The translations under genes were made by a program, and so were the position numbers. Below the pieces are notes generated by a model that was given only the letters and a program-made list of their open reading frames with translations, was not told the DNA's origin and ran no database searches. From an uncultured Prevotellaceae bacterium (GTDB taxonomy: Bacteria; Bacteroidota; Bacteroidia; Bacteroidales; Bacteroidaceae): 42,043 nt of DNA. This document shows, piece after piece, positions 15,569-25,221 of this stretch. Location of the stretch: positions 1 through 42,043 of the forward strand of contig CAMWKZ010000021.1 of the NCBI GenBank assembly GCA_947174945.1, read 5' to 3'. Every line of letters starts with the position of its first letter. Position 1 is the first letter of the stretch.

Positions 15569-17134
15569 CTATTTACTTGAGGCTATTATACAGAAAATGA
15601 CAAATACTACTATAGCAACAAGAATACAGCCCCAATTTGTATCATCAGAAGAATCTGAAGATGAACTTGAGCTATAAGAAGTTGATGCTCGTGATGAAGA
15701 ATTTATAGACGAATAACTTCTACTTGTCGAACTATATGATGATGTTGAAGAATAAGTAGAAACACCAACTTGACGACACATATTAGAAAGTGTTTTTCGA
15801 TTTTCATTGTAACGATTATTCTTAAAATCACTTTCCATATCAAAAGAATCCATTATTTTCGTAGCATTCCATGCTGAACGCAAAACTGACTGCAATGAAG
15901 ATAATGCTAAAGTTTTATTTATAATCATATTCAGCTGAAAAGTAGAATCATTTTGTAATGCATTGACCTCTTCAATTACATTATGTAAAGCATTACCAAC
16001 AATTTGTGTTGAGATTTTCAGATAATAGCTATTTGAAGCCCCCAGCTTATTCTTAATAGACAGTAAATGAGGTTTTGTCGAATTAAGCAATGTGACAGCA
16101 TGAGAGATTTTATCTGGCAAATTACTGTATTTTCGTAATTCAGCTTTAATTGCCTTATCTTCCGCAAATACTTGTGATGGTGGTAGTTGTGCTATAATCT
16201 TTGTCAGAATATCTACATTCTCCTTACATCGGTCTTTTGCCATCTTTCCTATGACAACAGACTGTGCATATTTTTGAAGCACCATTGCTTTTCGTGCAGC
16301 ATCAGGTTCTTCCGAATCATTGTAATAATCAATTCCACATTGAAGAATCTCAAGGCCAAGTTTGTCTGCAATCATCTGATACTGTATATCAGTAGTCGAA
16401 ACATACTGTTTAAGTTGAGCCAGGTTATTCTTTGTATTGTTCATCAACTTTGTTCCAGCATTCAAACGTGCCGTTGCACCTTCACCTTTGGAAGACTTGC
16501 AAACGTCAATGTCGGTAAGAATCTTATCTACTAATGGCTTAATGCTTTTACTACCAACATATTCTTTCCATTCCTCATTTGTTATAAAGCCAACAAACTG
16601 GTCAGGTTTGAACTCTTCACACAAAACATTAAGGAAATCATGAGCAAGATTTTCTGATGTAGCAAGGGCGTTTTCACCCAATACTATCTCGACAAATTTA
16701 TTACCATACGAGTTGTAAAGACTTTGCGCATAGTTAATTGCATCTCCTAATTGATTCTTCATGAGAGCGCATACAAGAAGATTTTGCAAAGAAGATGCAG
16801 TTACTTTTTTGTTCCAGATATTAATCGCTCCATCAAAATCTCCATTAATCAGTTTACCAAAGGCTATCTCATCCAGCTGAGTACATTTGGCAAACCAAAA
16901 CTGAGCATACTTCAATTGTTCGGCAGGAAGCGTCAGCTTTGAAGTCGCATCAGCAACACTTTGTTCTGTTCGAGAGATTTCGGGCAAAAGCCCATTAAGG
17001 TCAAGAGGGAACGATACTTGACTACCAACCCTTAGGAAAGCCTTCATCTTACCCTGATTTGCTATAACATCTCTCTGAGATGATGTTGAGTACACACCAA
17101 GTTGGCGGTATGGGTTATTATTAATAATGTTCAT
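15569..17134 (-). CDS. Tail-anchored helical protein with a J-domain-like N-terminus
   Basis: A 521-residue protein, first gene of the operon. The N-terminus NPYRQLGVYSTSSQRDVIAN resembles the opening of J-domains (xYxxLGVxxxAsxxeIk), but no HPD motif follows, so it may bind Hsp70 without classic J activity. Residues 60-440 are helical and repeat-like (LKYAQFWFAKCTQLDEIAFG, FDGAINIWNKK), probably TPR-type. A Ser/Thr/Tyr-rich linker spans about 455-495. A single hydrophobic C-terminal helix (WGCILVAIVVFVIFCIIAS) would anchor it with the body in the cytoplasm. It lies 21 bases before the GrpE-like gene. The start ATG at 17134 follows the structured leader. Assignment as a J-like partner is inference from sequence and context. 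Confidence 0.6.
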   Translation of the reverse strand: MNIINNNPYRQLGVYSTSSQRDVIANQGKMKAFLRVGSQVSFPLDLNGLLPEISRTEQSVADATSKLTLPAEQLKYAQFWFAKCTQLDEIAFGKLINGDFDGAINIWNKKVTASSLQNLLVCALMKNQLGDAINYAQSLYNSYGNKFVEIVLGENALATSENLAHDFLNVLCEEFKPDQFVGFITNEEWKEYVGSKSIKPLVDKILTDIDVCKSSKGEGATARLNAGTKLMNNTKNNLAQLKQYVSTTDIQYQMIADKLGLEILQCGIDYYNDSEEPDAARKAMVLQKYAQSVVIGKMAKDRCKENVDILTKIIAQLPPSQVFAEDKAIKAELRKYSNLPDKISHAVTLLNSTKPHLLSIKNKLGASNSYYLKISTQIVGNALHNVIEEVNALQNDSTFQLNMIINKTLALSSLQSVLRSAWNATKIMDSFDMESDFKNNRYNENRKTLSNMCRQVGVSTYSSTSSYSSTSRSYSSINSSSRASTSYSSSSSSDSSDDTNWGCILVAIVVFVIFCIIASSK

Positions 17135-17513
17135 TCACCAGTGGATTCTTTTTACTTCCGCCTGGCTACCACAGCAGATATTTTCATTTTAGGTTTTACC
17201 ATACATACGCAAAACGTGGAGCCAGTCCTGTGCCCGGTTCACGGTCTAAAGGCTCTCGCATTGCCCTGTTAGTCGAACCGAGCAACGCTGAAAGCCCCAC
17301 GCCGATGTATATGTATTACATGCCACCATAATGGTGGGTATAATAGTCTACACCTCTAAGGGGCGTTCCCGTTGCTTTGTTTTTGACTAACAGTTTGAAT
17401 TTGCGAGATTCTTAGGCCGTCAAAACCAAAGCGTTCAGAAAACGCCTTTTATATGTATGTGTCCCGCCTCGCCTGATGACCCAAGGGCTTTCAGCATTTA
17501 GCAAGAACGAGTG
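17135..17513 (-). ncRNA. Structured 5' leader of the island A operon
   Basis: This is about 380 nt without a gene. In transcript sense it contains CTGTTAGTC pairing with GACTAACAG, AGCAACG with CGTTGCT and GCCCC with GGGGC, all nested around a CCACCA-TTA-TGGTGG hairpin. Then come ATCGGCGTGGG (plus 17296-17306) and AGGGCAAT (17260-17267). Before the first gene is a bulged hairpin, CGTGAACC (17236-17243) with GGCTCCACG (17215-17223), followed by TTTT. The same blocks in the same order occur in the leader at 35972-36327. Shared sequence plus paired segments argue for a conserved cis-acting RNA. I do not recognise a named family. Confidence 0.65.
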
Positions 17514-17537
17514 CAAAGATAGAAAATATTTCTCAAA
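17514..17537 (-). promoter_or_regulatory. Promoter of the island A operon
   Basis: Minus strand TATCTTTG (17514-17521) is preceded at a 12-nt gap by TTTG (17534-17537) in the context TTTGAGAAAT. The island B promoter has the same 12-nt gap and TTTGAGAGAAAT. The gap is shorter than the usual 19-20, so the TTTGAGA motif may be a conserved activator or core element instead of a standard -33 box. Confidence 0.55.
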
Positions 17538-17589
17538 TAGCAGAGAAAATAGAGCAGAAAAATACATAAACTATTTTTAACACTACAAT

Positions 17590-17706
17590 AGTATCTGTTT
17601 CTGCCTGCTTTAGTATCTATTTCGGGTTGCTCCAGTATCTGTTTCCTATAGCTTTAGATACTGGAGCATCCTGAAAGAGATACCAGAGCGGATAGAAGGA
17701 GATACT
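17590..17706. repeat. Array of six heptamers at exact 22-bp period, mirror arrangement (island A copy)
   Basis: AGTATCT starts at 17590, 17612 and 17634. The inverted form starts at 17656 (AGATACT), 17678 (AGATACC) and 17700 (AGATACT). Every step is 22 bp, including the central switch in orientation. Units extend beyond the heptamer, for example AGTATCTATTTCGGGTTGC, whose full 22-bp form also occurs exactly, inverted, at 36492-36513. The last heptamer overlaps the stop codon of the helicase gene. The array lies 68 bp upstream of the operon -7 box. Confidence 0.9.
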
Positions 17707-19603
17707 ACTCTGATAAGTGCTGAATATACTGCTCCAGTTGACGGTAGAAAGGATGGTGCGTCATGGTCGTTTTGTCGCCTAAGATAATCAGTTTCATGCG
17801 GGCGCGGGTGATAGCGACGTTCATGCGGCGCAGGTCGCGCAAGAAGCCGATTTGTCCTTCGTCGTTGCTGCGGACAAGGGAGATGACAATGATGTCACGC
17901 TCCTGTCCCTGAAAGCCGTCGACGGTGTTGACGCTGATAAGTCGGCGGAAGGGCTTGAAATATTCCCGCTTCATCAGCAGTCGGCGCAGGTATTGCACCT
18001 GTGCGCGGTAAGGGGAGATGATGCCCACGTCAATGCGCTCGTCCAATAGGCGTTGCTTGCCGATGCGCTCGAAATAGCGTTGTAGGGTGTCAAGGGTGAG
18101 GTCGGCTTCTGCCTTGTTGATACGGCCAAACGATTCGCCGACAAACTGTTCCTTGAACTGCTCGGAGCATTCAGGATGTTCAGAAGGACTGAGCCACTCT
18201 ATCGGTGTATCTAAGTCAAGAATACCTCTGAACTTCACCTCGGGCGCACTCTCTACCTGACCGCCGCAAAAGTAGTTGCTGGAGAAGCGCATGATGTCAT
18301 CGTTCATGCGGTATTGTATCTTCAATAGGGTAACGGCCTCGGGGTGCTGCTCAACAATGCGTTCCATCAGCGTCTTGCCCAGCCCAGCCTTCAGGGCGGC
18401 AATGCTTTTCACGGTGGGGGGCAGCTGACAATGGTCGCCGGCAAGAATGACACGACCGACACGCCGCATGGGAATCCAGCAGGCTGCCTCCAGTGCCTGA
18501 GCAGCCTCGTCAATAAAGAGCGTGCCAAACTTCTGACCGTCGAGCAGACGGCTACTGCTACCCACCAAGGTAGAGGCGATAACACGTGCCTCGCCAAAGA
18601 GGTCGGCATTGATGCGGAGCTCCAGTTCAACGGCGCGCCCCTTCAGACTTTCCAACTTTTGGTGATACCGCTCGTCACCCCGTTTGCGATGACTGCGCAG
18701 GTCGCGGATGGCCTTGCGGATAGCCCACAGCTGAGCATAGTCAGGATGTGCCTCAAAGCGCCGCTCGTAGGTAAACGACAGCATCTTGTCGTTCACCCGA
18801 GTAGGGTTGCCGATGCGCAACACATTGATGCCTCGGTCTACTAACTTCTCGGAAATCCAGTCAACCGCCATGTTGCTCTGCGCACACACCAGCACTTGAT
18901 TCTCACGCATCAGCGTCTCACGGATAGCCTCAACCAGCGTAGTCGTCTTACCCGTTCCCGGTGGGCCGTGTACGATAGCCACATCCTTCGCCCGCAACAC
19001 CATGTTGACCGCCTGTTCCTGAGTTGGGTTGAGATAAGGGAAGTGCATCGGTGGGAAAACGAAAGTCTCTGGCTTTTGACGCGAATAGAATAGGTCGCGC
19101 AGCTCCCCCAGTCGCCCTTTGCCACGGATGGCACGGTCCAGCGCCTCCATCATGGTGCGATAGCTGGTCTCGTCGAAGGATAGCTGTACGCCCAGCCCCT
19201 CTGCATTCTGCAGGTCGAGGATGCTGGTGCCGTCAGGCACAGTCACCACAAGGCGGTCGCCATCGGCATAGCTGACGGTAGCGGTAAAGCGGGAATAGGT
19301 GATTTTAGAGGCTCCCACGTCCTTGGTGTTACAGGCAAAGAACTGCACAGGTCGACCAAACTCAAAACTATGCTCAATATCGGTGTCGGTGGTGCGCACC
19401 ACCTCTATGGCCAGTTGGTTGAGCGAGTTGTAATAGCTGCGACTCACCTTGACGGGCCACCACGCATCACCGCGCTTTACCTTCCGCTCAATGCCGATTT
19501 GCTCGGTCTGTTGTCGGAAGGCCTCCTTCTCAGTATTGTACTCCAACTGCAACAAAAGCCGTTGCTGCTGGAGTGCCTGTATAGGAGATGCTTGCTGGGG
19601 CAT
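17705..19603 (-). CDS. UPF1/IGHMBP2-like superfamily 1 helicase
   Basis: A 632-residue cytoplasmic protein. After an N-terminal beta-rich region (about 40-160, like the 1B/stalk region of UPF1-type helicases) come SF1 motifs: Q-motif region LNPTQEQAVNMVL, Walker A GPPGTGKTTTLVEA (about 215-228), motif Ia VLVCAQSNMAVDWI, Walker B FIDEAAQ, motif III GDHCQLPPTV, motif IV QYRMNDDIMRFSS, motif V VDGFQGQERDIIVIS, and motif VI NVAITRARMKL. These unwind RNA or DNA 5' to 3'. The cellular role of the bacterial members is not established. It follows the PL1 gene by five bases. Its stop lies inside the 22-bp repeat array. Confidence 0.93.
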   Translation of the reverse strand: MPQQASPIQALQQQRLLLQLEYNTEKEAFRQQTEQIGIERKVKRGDAWWPVKVSRSYYNSLNQLAIEVVRTTDTDIEHSFEFGRPVQFFACNTKDVGASKITYSRFTATVSYADGDRLVVTVPDGTSILDLQNAEGLGVQLSFDETSYRTMMEALDRAIRGKGRLGELRDLFYSRQKPETFVFPPMHFPYLNPTQEQAVNMVLRAKDVAIVHGPPGTGKTTTLVEAIRETLMRENQVLVCAQSNMAVDWISEKLVDRGINVLRIGNPTRVNDKMLSFTYERRFEAHPDYAQLWAIRKAIRDLRSHRKRGDERYHQKLESLKGRAVELELRINADLFGEARVIASTLVGSSSRLLDGQKFGTLFIDEAAQALEAACWIPMRRVGRVILAGDHCQLPPTVKSIAALKAGLGKTLMERIVEQHPEAVTLLKIQYRMNDDIMRFSSNYFCGGQVESAPEVKFRGILDLDTPIEWLSPSEHPECSEQFKEQFVGESFGRINKAEADLTLDTLQRYFERIGKQRLLDERIDVGIISPYRAQVQYLRRLLMKREYFKPFRRLISVNTVDGFQGQERDIIVISLVRSNDEGQIGFLRDLRRMNVAITRARMKLIILGDKTTMTHHPFYRQLEQYIQHLSE

Positions 19604-19608
19604 TTTGT

Positions 19609-22320
19609 TCAGTTCTTGATGACTTTAACCGTATGTACGTTGCCCTTGGTGTCGGTGAGCTTCATGATGTAGACCCCATGCGACTGCATCTGACCAACCT
19701 GCTTGCCGTCGAGCGTAAAGAACTCACGCTTGGCCACGTCAATGTTGGCTTCGCTCCATACGGTGTGAATGCCCGTGGTCTCACCCGTTACAGCCACGCC
19801 TATGCGCTGTGTAAAAGTCGTTTCCCCGTCGTTGACGGTTACGTCGATATAGCCTACACCGCCTGCTGCACCAGTCTGGGCAGTAACGACAGAGCCATCC
19901 ACCGAGGGAGTAAAGAGATTGCTTGCGGTAGCCACGCTATAAGTAGGTGTGACAGCGTGCCCGTTCTGTCCGTAGAATCCTATGAAGTAAGGCTTTACGT
20001 CAATAGTCTGGGTACTGTTCGGAGCTACGATGAGATACGGATGTGCCATGAACTCGAAGTAGTCTTCAAGCAACGTCCAGCCGTCCTTGTCAGGGTCGTC
20101 GTTCTGGTTGGCCGTCAGCGGGTCGCTGCCAATGACCTTCTCAAACCAGTCGGGCATTCCGTCTTGGTCGGTGTCCCAGTCGGCAGCACGCTTCTCCTCG
20201 GGATAGACCTCCCATCCGTTGGTGTGCTCCGTGATGTCGGCCTCGTTGTCAATCTCGCCCTTGATGCCCGACTTAGAGCCTACGTAGGTATAGGTACCGT
20301 CCAGTGTCTCCTTGACATTGCGCACGTGCTGGTCGTCGCGCATGGGCATAGTGGCTCCCGCATAGCTGGTCACAATCTTCATCGCGTCTTTTGCACTATG
20401 AATGGTGGCATACGACGGGAACAGCGGCTCGCTGACCACATAGTCGTAGGTGGTAGGAATACGCCCAGTGGCGTTATAAGTGTCGTTCTTGGCATCCTTT
20501 GTCAGCGAGTGGTCTTTGTTCTCGCGGATGTTCCCGTTGATATAAGCCCGGTTGAAGCCGTTGGGATTGATAACCTCCTCAAAGTCCTGCGTAAAGAGCG
20601 TCTTCTTCCGAGTGTCAGGCCCCATCTTGTAATAGTTGCCGACGAAGTTCACCTCATGGCAGTTGCCGTCCGTTGTGCGGCTCCACCAGTTGTAGCAAAC
20701 GTTGTTAAACAAGTCAAGTCCGCCAATAGGCATGTTGTCGGCAGCCATTCCACCACCCATGCTCCAGTTGCGTCCAGCACAGTTGGCCAGCAGGTTGTGA
20801 TGCCATGAGCCTCGCTGTCCGTCGATGGTGGCAGCATATCCGTGATTGGTTCCCGAAGGGTAGTTCTTGTGCTCTGCCTCACCCAACGCCTCGGTGATGA
20901 GGCTGTACTGGAAACTGATGTTCTTGGCACCGCGCCCGCTGACCGTCTCGTCGGTGCCCCACGCAGCAGTACAGTGGTCGACAATGGCGTGGTCGGCACC
21001 CGTCATACCCATTGCATTACCCGTCTGCTCGCTGGTGCCCAGTCCTCGCTTGAAGCGCACGTGACGGCAGATGACATCAGAACCGATATTGATATTCGAC
21101 TTTTTGATGCAGATGCCCTTGCCCGGGGCTGTCTGCCCGGCAATGGTGGCATAGGGCTTGGTGAAATAGGAGTCGAAGTCAAGCTCAATGATACCACTGA
21201 CATCAAACACAATATAGCGGGGGCCTTCCAAGTTGACCAGTCCGTAGGTCAGGGTGCCCGGCGTGTCCTTGTCACCGCTTAGGCTGGTGACGTGGTAGAC
21301 CATGCCGCCACGACCGCCTCGTGCAAAACGTCCGTAACCCTCGGCTCCGAGGAAAGCCAGTTGGCGAGGCTGGAACGACCAGACCTGTCCTTTATGGACG
21401 GTACCGTTGTCTTCCACCTCATCTACGCGCCAATAGTAGCGCTCCCATGATTTGAGGTTGCTGGCGGTGTAAGAGGCGGCCTCTCCTTCATACTGGTAAG
21501 TCGTGGCCTGTTCCACGGCTTCTGCGTCAGTTCCCAAGACCAGTTTATGACTGACAGCCACTGAAGCAGGAGTCCACTGCAAGGTATAAGAGCCGTTGTC
21601 AGCATCCACGTGATAGTCCTTGTTATCGGGAATGGGGTCTTGCGCCAAATAAGGTGTGGTGTCGAACACAAGACCGTTGAGCATCACGTTGGTAGTCTGA
21701 TAAGTCTTGCCCTCCTCCACAACGGTTGAGTAGGTAAGCTCTACCTTCTCTCCGTCAGCCACGGTGAACTCAACATACGACGCAGCCGCATTTGACATCT
21801 TCAGGTCTGCAACGTTGCTCATCACATTGCCAAACACCACGTTGGCCAGTTTCTCCTCGCCGTTCACTTCTACCTTGATGAGGGGCATTTCTCCAGTCTT
21901 AGGGTCTTTGTGTACGTGATAGGCCAGTAGGGAGTGCCGTCCGGCTGAAAGTCCCTCGATAGTTACCTTGATAGCCGTTGAGACATTGGTCAGGTTGGGC
22001 GTATTGTTGGTGTCGTCCAGCTTGAAGGCCATCACGCCGTCGCCCAACAGTCGCAGTCCTGTCTGTCCTCTTTGTCCTGCCTGACACGTGTTCTTGTGCC
22101 ATTGCGTCTGCATGATATCAGCACCGCCCGCTGCCGACAGGGTGATGGTAATGCCGTTGTCAAGCGTCTTCGAGTCGGTAGCACTCTTGTTGACCTGCCA
22201 TGCTATATAGTCAGGCTCGTGTACTTCCGCCTCAGACTTGTTGAAGTTGAAGTCAATCTTCTGCGCCATAAGACTTAGCGCACCGCACATTATCAGGGTT
22301 GTTGTTAGTAGTCTTTTCAT
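19609..22320 (-). CDS. Secreted pectate lyase-like polysaccharide lyase (PL1 type)
   Basis: A 903-residue exported enzyme. A signal peptide (MKRLLTTTLIMCGALSLMAQ) is followed by two beta-sandwich regions: a carbohydrate-binding-like one at about 20-225 and an FN3-like one at about 240-325. The right-handed beta-helix lyase domain covers about 327-690, with FLGAEGYGRFARGGRGGMVY, VICRHVRFKRG, DHCTAAWGTDE and WHHNLLANCAGRNW. A calcium-type segment DTDQDGMPDWFEKVIGSDP comes next. The end (REFFTLDGKQVGQMQSHGVY) resembles the C-terminal module common in exported Bacteroidetes proteins. The likely substrate is pectin or polygalacturonate. Its helicase neighbour has no evident functional link. Confidence 0.88.
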   Translation of the reverse strand: MKRLLTTTLIMCGALSLMAQKIDFNFNKSEAEVHEPDYIAWQVNKSATDSKTLDNGITITLSAAGGADIMQTQWHKNTCQAGQRGQTGLRLLGDGVMAFKLDDTNNTPNLTNVSTAIKVTIEGLSAGRHSLLAYHVHKDPKTGEMPLIKVEVNGEEKLANVVFGNVMSNVADLKMSNAAASYVEFTVADGEKVELTYSTVVEEGKTYQTTNVMLNGLVFDTTPYLAQDPIPDNKDYHVDADNGSYTLQWTPASVAVSHKLVLGTDAEAVEQATTYQYEGEAASYTASNLKSWERYYWRVDEVEDNGTVHKGQVWSFQPRQLAFLGAEGYGRFARGGRGGMVYHVTSLSGDKDTPGTLTYGLVNLEGPRYIVFDVSGIIELDFDSYFTKPYATIAGQTAPGKGICIKKSNINIGSDVICRHVRFKRGLGTSEQTGNAMGMTGADHAIVDHCTAAWGTDETVSGRGAKNISFQYSLITEALGEAEHKNYPSGTNHGYAATIDGQRGSWHHNLLANCAGRNWSMGGGMAADNMPIGGLDLFNNVCYNWWSRTTDGNCHEVNFVGNYYKMGPDTRKKTLFTQDFEEVINPNGFNRAYINGNIRENKDHSLTKDAKNDTYNATGRIPTTYDYVVSEPLFPSYATIHSAKDAMKIVTSYAGATMPMRDDQHVRNVKETLDGTYTYVGSKSGIKGEIDNEADITEHTNGWEVYPEEKRAADWDTDQDGMPDWFEKVIGSDPLTANQNDDPDKDGWTLLEDYFEFMAHPYLIVAPNSTQTIDVKPYFIGFYGQNGHAVTPTYSVATASNLFTPSVDGSVVTAQTGAAGGVGYIDVTVNDGETTFTQRIGVAVTGETTGIHTVWSEANIDVAKREFFTLDGKQVGQMQSHGVYIMKLTDTKGNVHTVKVIKN

Positions 22321-22363
22321 CTTTTTTATTGCTTTTAATGATGTATAATAGACGATTTTTCCT

Positions 22364-22371
22364 TAACTTTG
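22364..22371 (+). promoter_or_regulatory. -7 box of the RluA-family gene
   Basis: TAACTTTG ends nine bases before the ATG at 22381. The mRNA would start almost at the start codon. Confidence 0.6.
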
Positions 22372-22380
22372 CACTCACTT

Positions 22381-23727
22381 ATGCAACAATTACATCCGCT
22401 ACACACCGACATCCAGAAGCCCGAGCGCTTTACCTATCCTTTCTGCTACGAGCCCCATCCACTCTGCCAGTTGGCAGCCCGTGAGGTACAGCAGTATATA
22501 GCTACTCATGCCGATATACGCGAGGATGCCGACCGAGGCAAGATGTTCGGTGTGCTGGTGGTGGAACACGAAGGTGCGCTGGCTTATTTGGCGGCCTATA
22601 GCGGACTGCTGGCCGGGCGCAACGACTGGCCGTTCTTCGTGCCTCCCGTCTACGATGCCCAGCAGCCCGACGGCCACTTTAAGGTCACAGAGCGCGAAAT
22701 ATCGGCCAAAGGGGGCGACAAGCAGCTATCGCAAGAGTTGCAGACGTGGCTCTTCCACCAATATCAGTTACAGAACGCAAGGGGCGAGAAGCGTGATTTG
22801 GTAGACATCTGGCAGTCGTACTACAACCGTCCCAAGCTGCAACGTAAGTTCCCGCTACCTCCTGGAGGTACGGGCGACTGCTGTGCGCCCAAGCTACTGC
22901 AATATGCCTATCAGCAGGGGCTGCACCCCGTCTGCATGGCTGAGTTCTGGTGGGGCGCAACGACCCGCACCGAACTTCGCCACCACCTGAACTACTACCC
23001 AGCCTGTCGGGGCAAGTGCAAGCCCATCCTGACATGGATGTTGCAAGGACTAAGCGTCGACCCTGACCCTGAGTCGCTGGGCTTTGCCCGACTGGAACTG
23101 CCGATAGTCTATGAAGACGAACATATCGTGGTGGTCAACAAGCCCACCGGCCTGCTCTCCACTCCCGGGCGCATTGAGGACTATTCCGTAGAGACCATCA
23201 TGCAGCAGCGCTACCCCGGCAGCATCATTGCCCACCGATTAGACATGGGCACCTCGGGACTGCTTATCGTAGCCAAGTCGTTGGAGGCCTATCGTCCTAT
23301 GCAACAGCAGTTTGTGCGCCATGAGGTCAGGAAGAAATATCTGGCTCTCTTAGAGCCTGCCGACCATTCAGGGCTACCGCAAAAGGGCACCATCAGCCTG
23401 CCCCTGCGCCCAGACCCGATGAACCGTCCGCGCCAAGTGGTGGACATGGAGCATGGCAAACGTGCCGTTACCGACTATGAGTTTATTACCCCTGACTTGG
23501 TGGCGCTCTATCCTCACACGGGGCGCACCCATCAGTTGCGCATCCACTGTGCCCACCCCGACGGACTGAGGCGGCCCATCCGTGGCGATGAACTCTACGG
23601 CACCCGTGGCGACCGGCTTTGGCTCCATGCTGCTGAGATTTGGTTCCGCCATCCCGTCACTGGCGCATCCATGCACTTCGAATTGCCATTTCCGTATGAC
23701 AATATGCCCCTCGGTAATAATAAATAA
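22381..23727 (+). CDS. RluA-family RNA pseudouridine synthase with long N-terminal extension
   Basis: About 448 residues. The C-terminal half is an RluA/RsuA-type catalytic domain: IVYEDEHIVVVNKPTGLLSTPG, the catalytic HRLDMGTSGLLIVAK with its Asp, RKKYLALLEP, and LYPHTGRTHQLRIHCAHP. These enzymes isomerise uridine in rRNA or tRNA. The N-terminal 200 residues (with LVVEHEGALAYLAAYSG and PPGGTGDCCAPKLLQYA) form a second domain typical of a Bacteroidetes subgroup; its role is unknown. The ATG at 22381 is preferred over the in-frame TTG at 22369, which is part of the promoter box. It is divergent from the PL1 gene. Confidence 0.92.
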   Translation: MQQLHPLHTDIQKPERFTYPFCYEPHPLCQLAAREVQQYIATHADIREDADRGKMFGVLVVEHEGALAYLAAYSGLLAGRNDWPFFVPPVYDAQQPDGHFKVTEREISAKGGDKQLSQELQTWLFHQYQLQNARGEKRDLVDIWQSYYNRPKLQRKFPLPPGGTGDCCAPKLLQYAYQQGLHPVCMAEFWWGATTRTELRHHLNYYPACRGKCKPILTWMLQGLSVDPDPESLGFARLELPIVYEDEHIVVVNKPTGLLSTPGRIEDYSVETIMQQRYPGSIIAHRLDMGTSGLLIVAKSLEAYRPMQQQFVRHEVRKKYLALLEPADHSGLPQKGTISLPLRPDPMNRPRQVVDMEHGKRAVTDYEFITPDLVALYPHTGRTHQLRIHCAHPDGLRRPIRGDELYGTRGDRLWLHAAEIWFRHPVTGASMHFELPFPYDNMPLGNNK

Positions 23728-23782
23728 GGTTAAAACTCTTAATTTCTCATTTTCTCATTCCCCTAATTCATCTTTTTCTTCG

Positions 23783-23790
23783 TATCTTTG
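23783..23790 (+). promoter_or_regulatory. -7 box of the enolase promoter
   Basis: TATCTTTG lies 43 nt before the eno ATG, giving a leader of about 35 nt. The -33 element is not obvious. Confidence 0.6.
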
Positions 23791-23821
23791 CATTCGATTA
23801 GAATTTCATAACAACATTTAA

Positions 23822-25141
<1,320 letters not shown>

Positions 25142-25161
25142 TTGCGCTTTGCGCTATCAAT

Positions 25162-25197
25162 AAAGGGATGCAACCTCACGGGTTGCATCCCTTTTTT
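25162..25197 (+). terminator. Intrinsic terminator after eno
   Basis: GGGATGCAACC (25165-25175) pairs with GGTTGCATCCC (25181-25191), with a 5-nt loop and TTTTTT directly after (25192-25197). AAA before the stem also makes it partly bidirectional, serving the converging GH127/146 gene. Confidence 0.95.
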
Positions 25198-25221
25198 CGT
25201 TACAGGGGAACCAGCCCCTGC

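Noticed and set aside
17135..17513. tmRNA, RNase P RNA or 6S RNA
   Set aside because: No tRNA-like ends or tag frame, and none of the conserved cores of those RNAs are seen. The blocks instead match the R-M leader at 35972-36327.
17590..17706. Miniature CRISPR array
   Set aside because: The 22-bp units are not repeats separated by unique spacers. Half of them are inverted and no cas genes are present.
19588..20808. 406-residue plus-strand ORF opposite the PL1 gene
   Set aside because: It is the antisense of a clear secreted lyase with signal peptide and conserved motifs.
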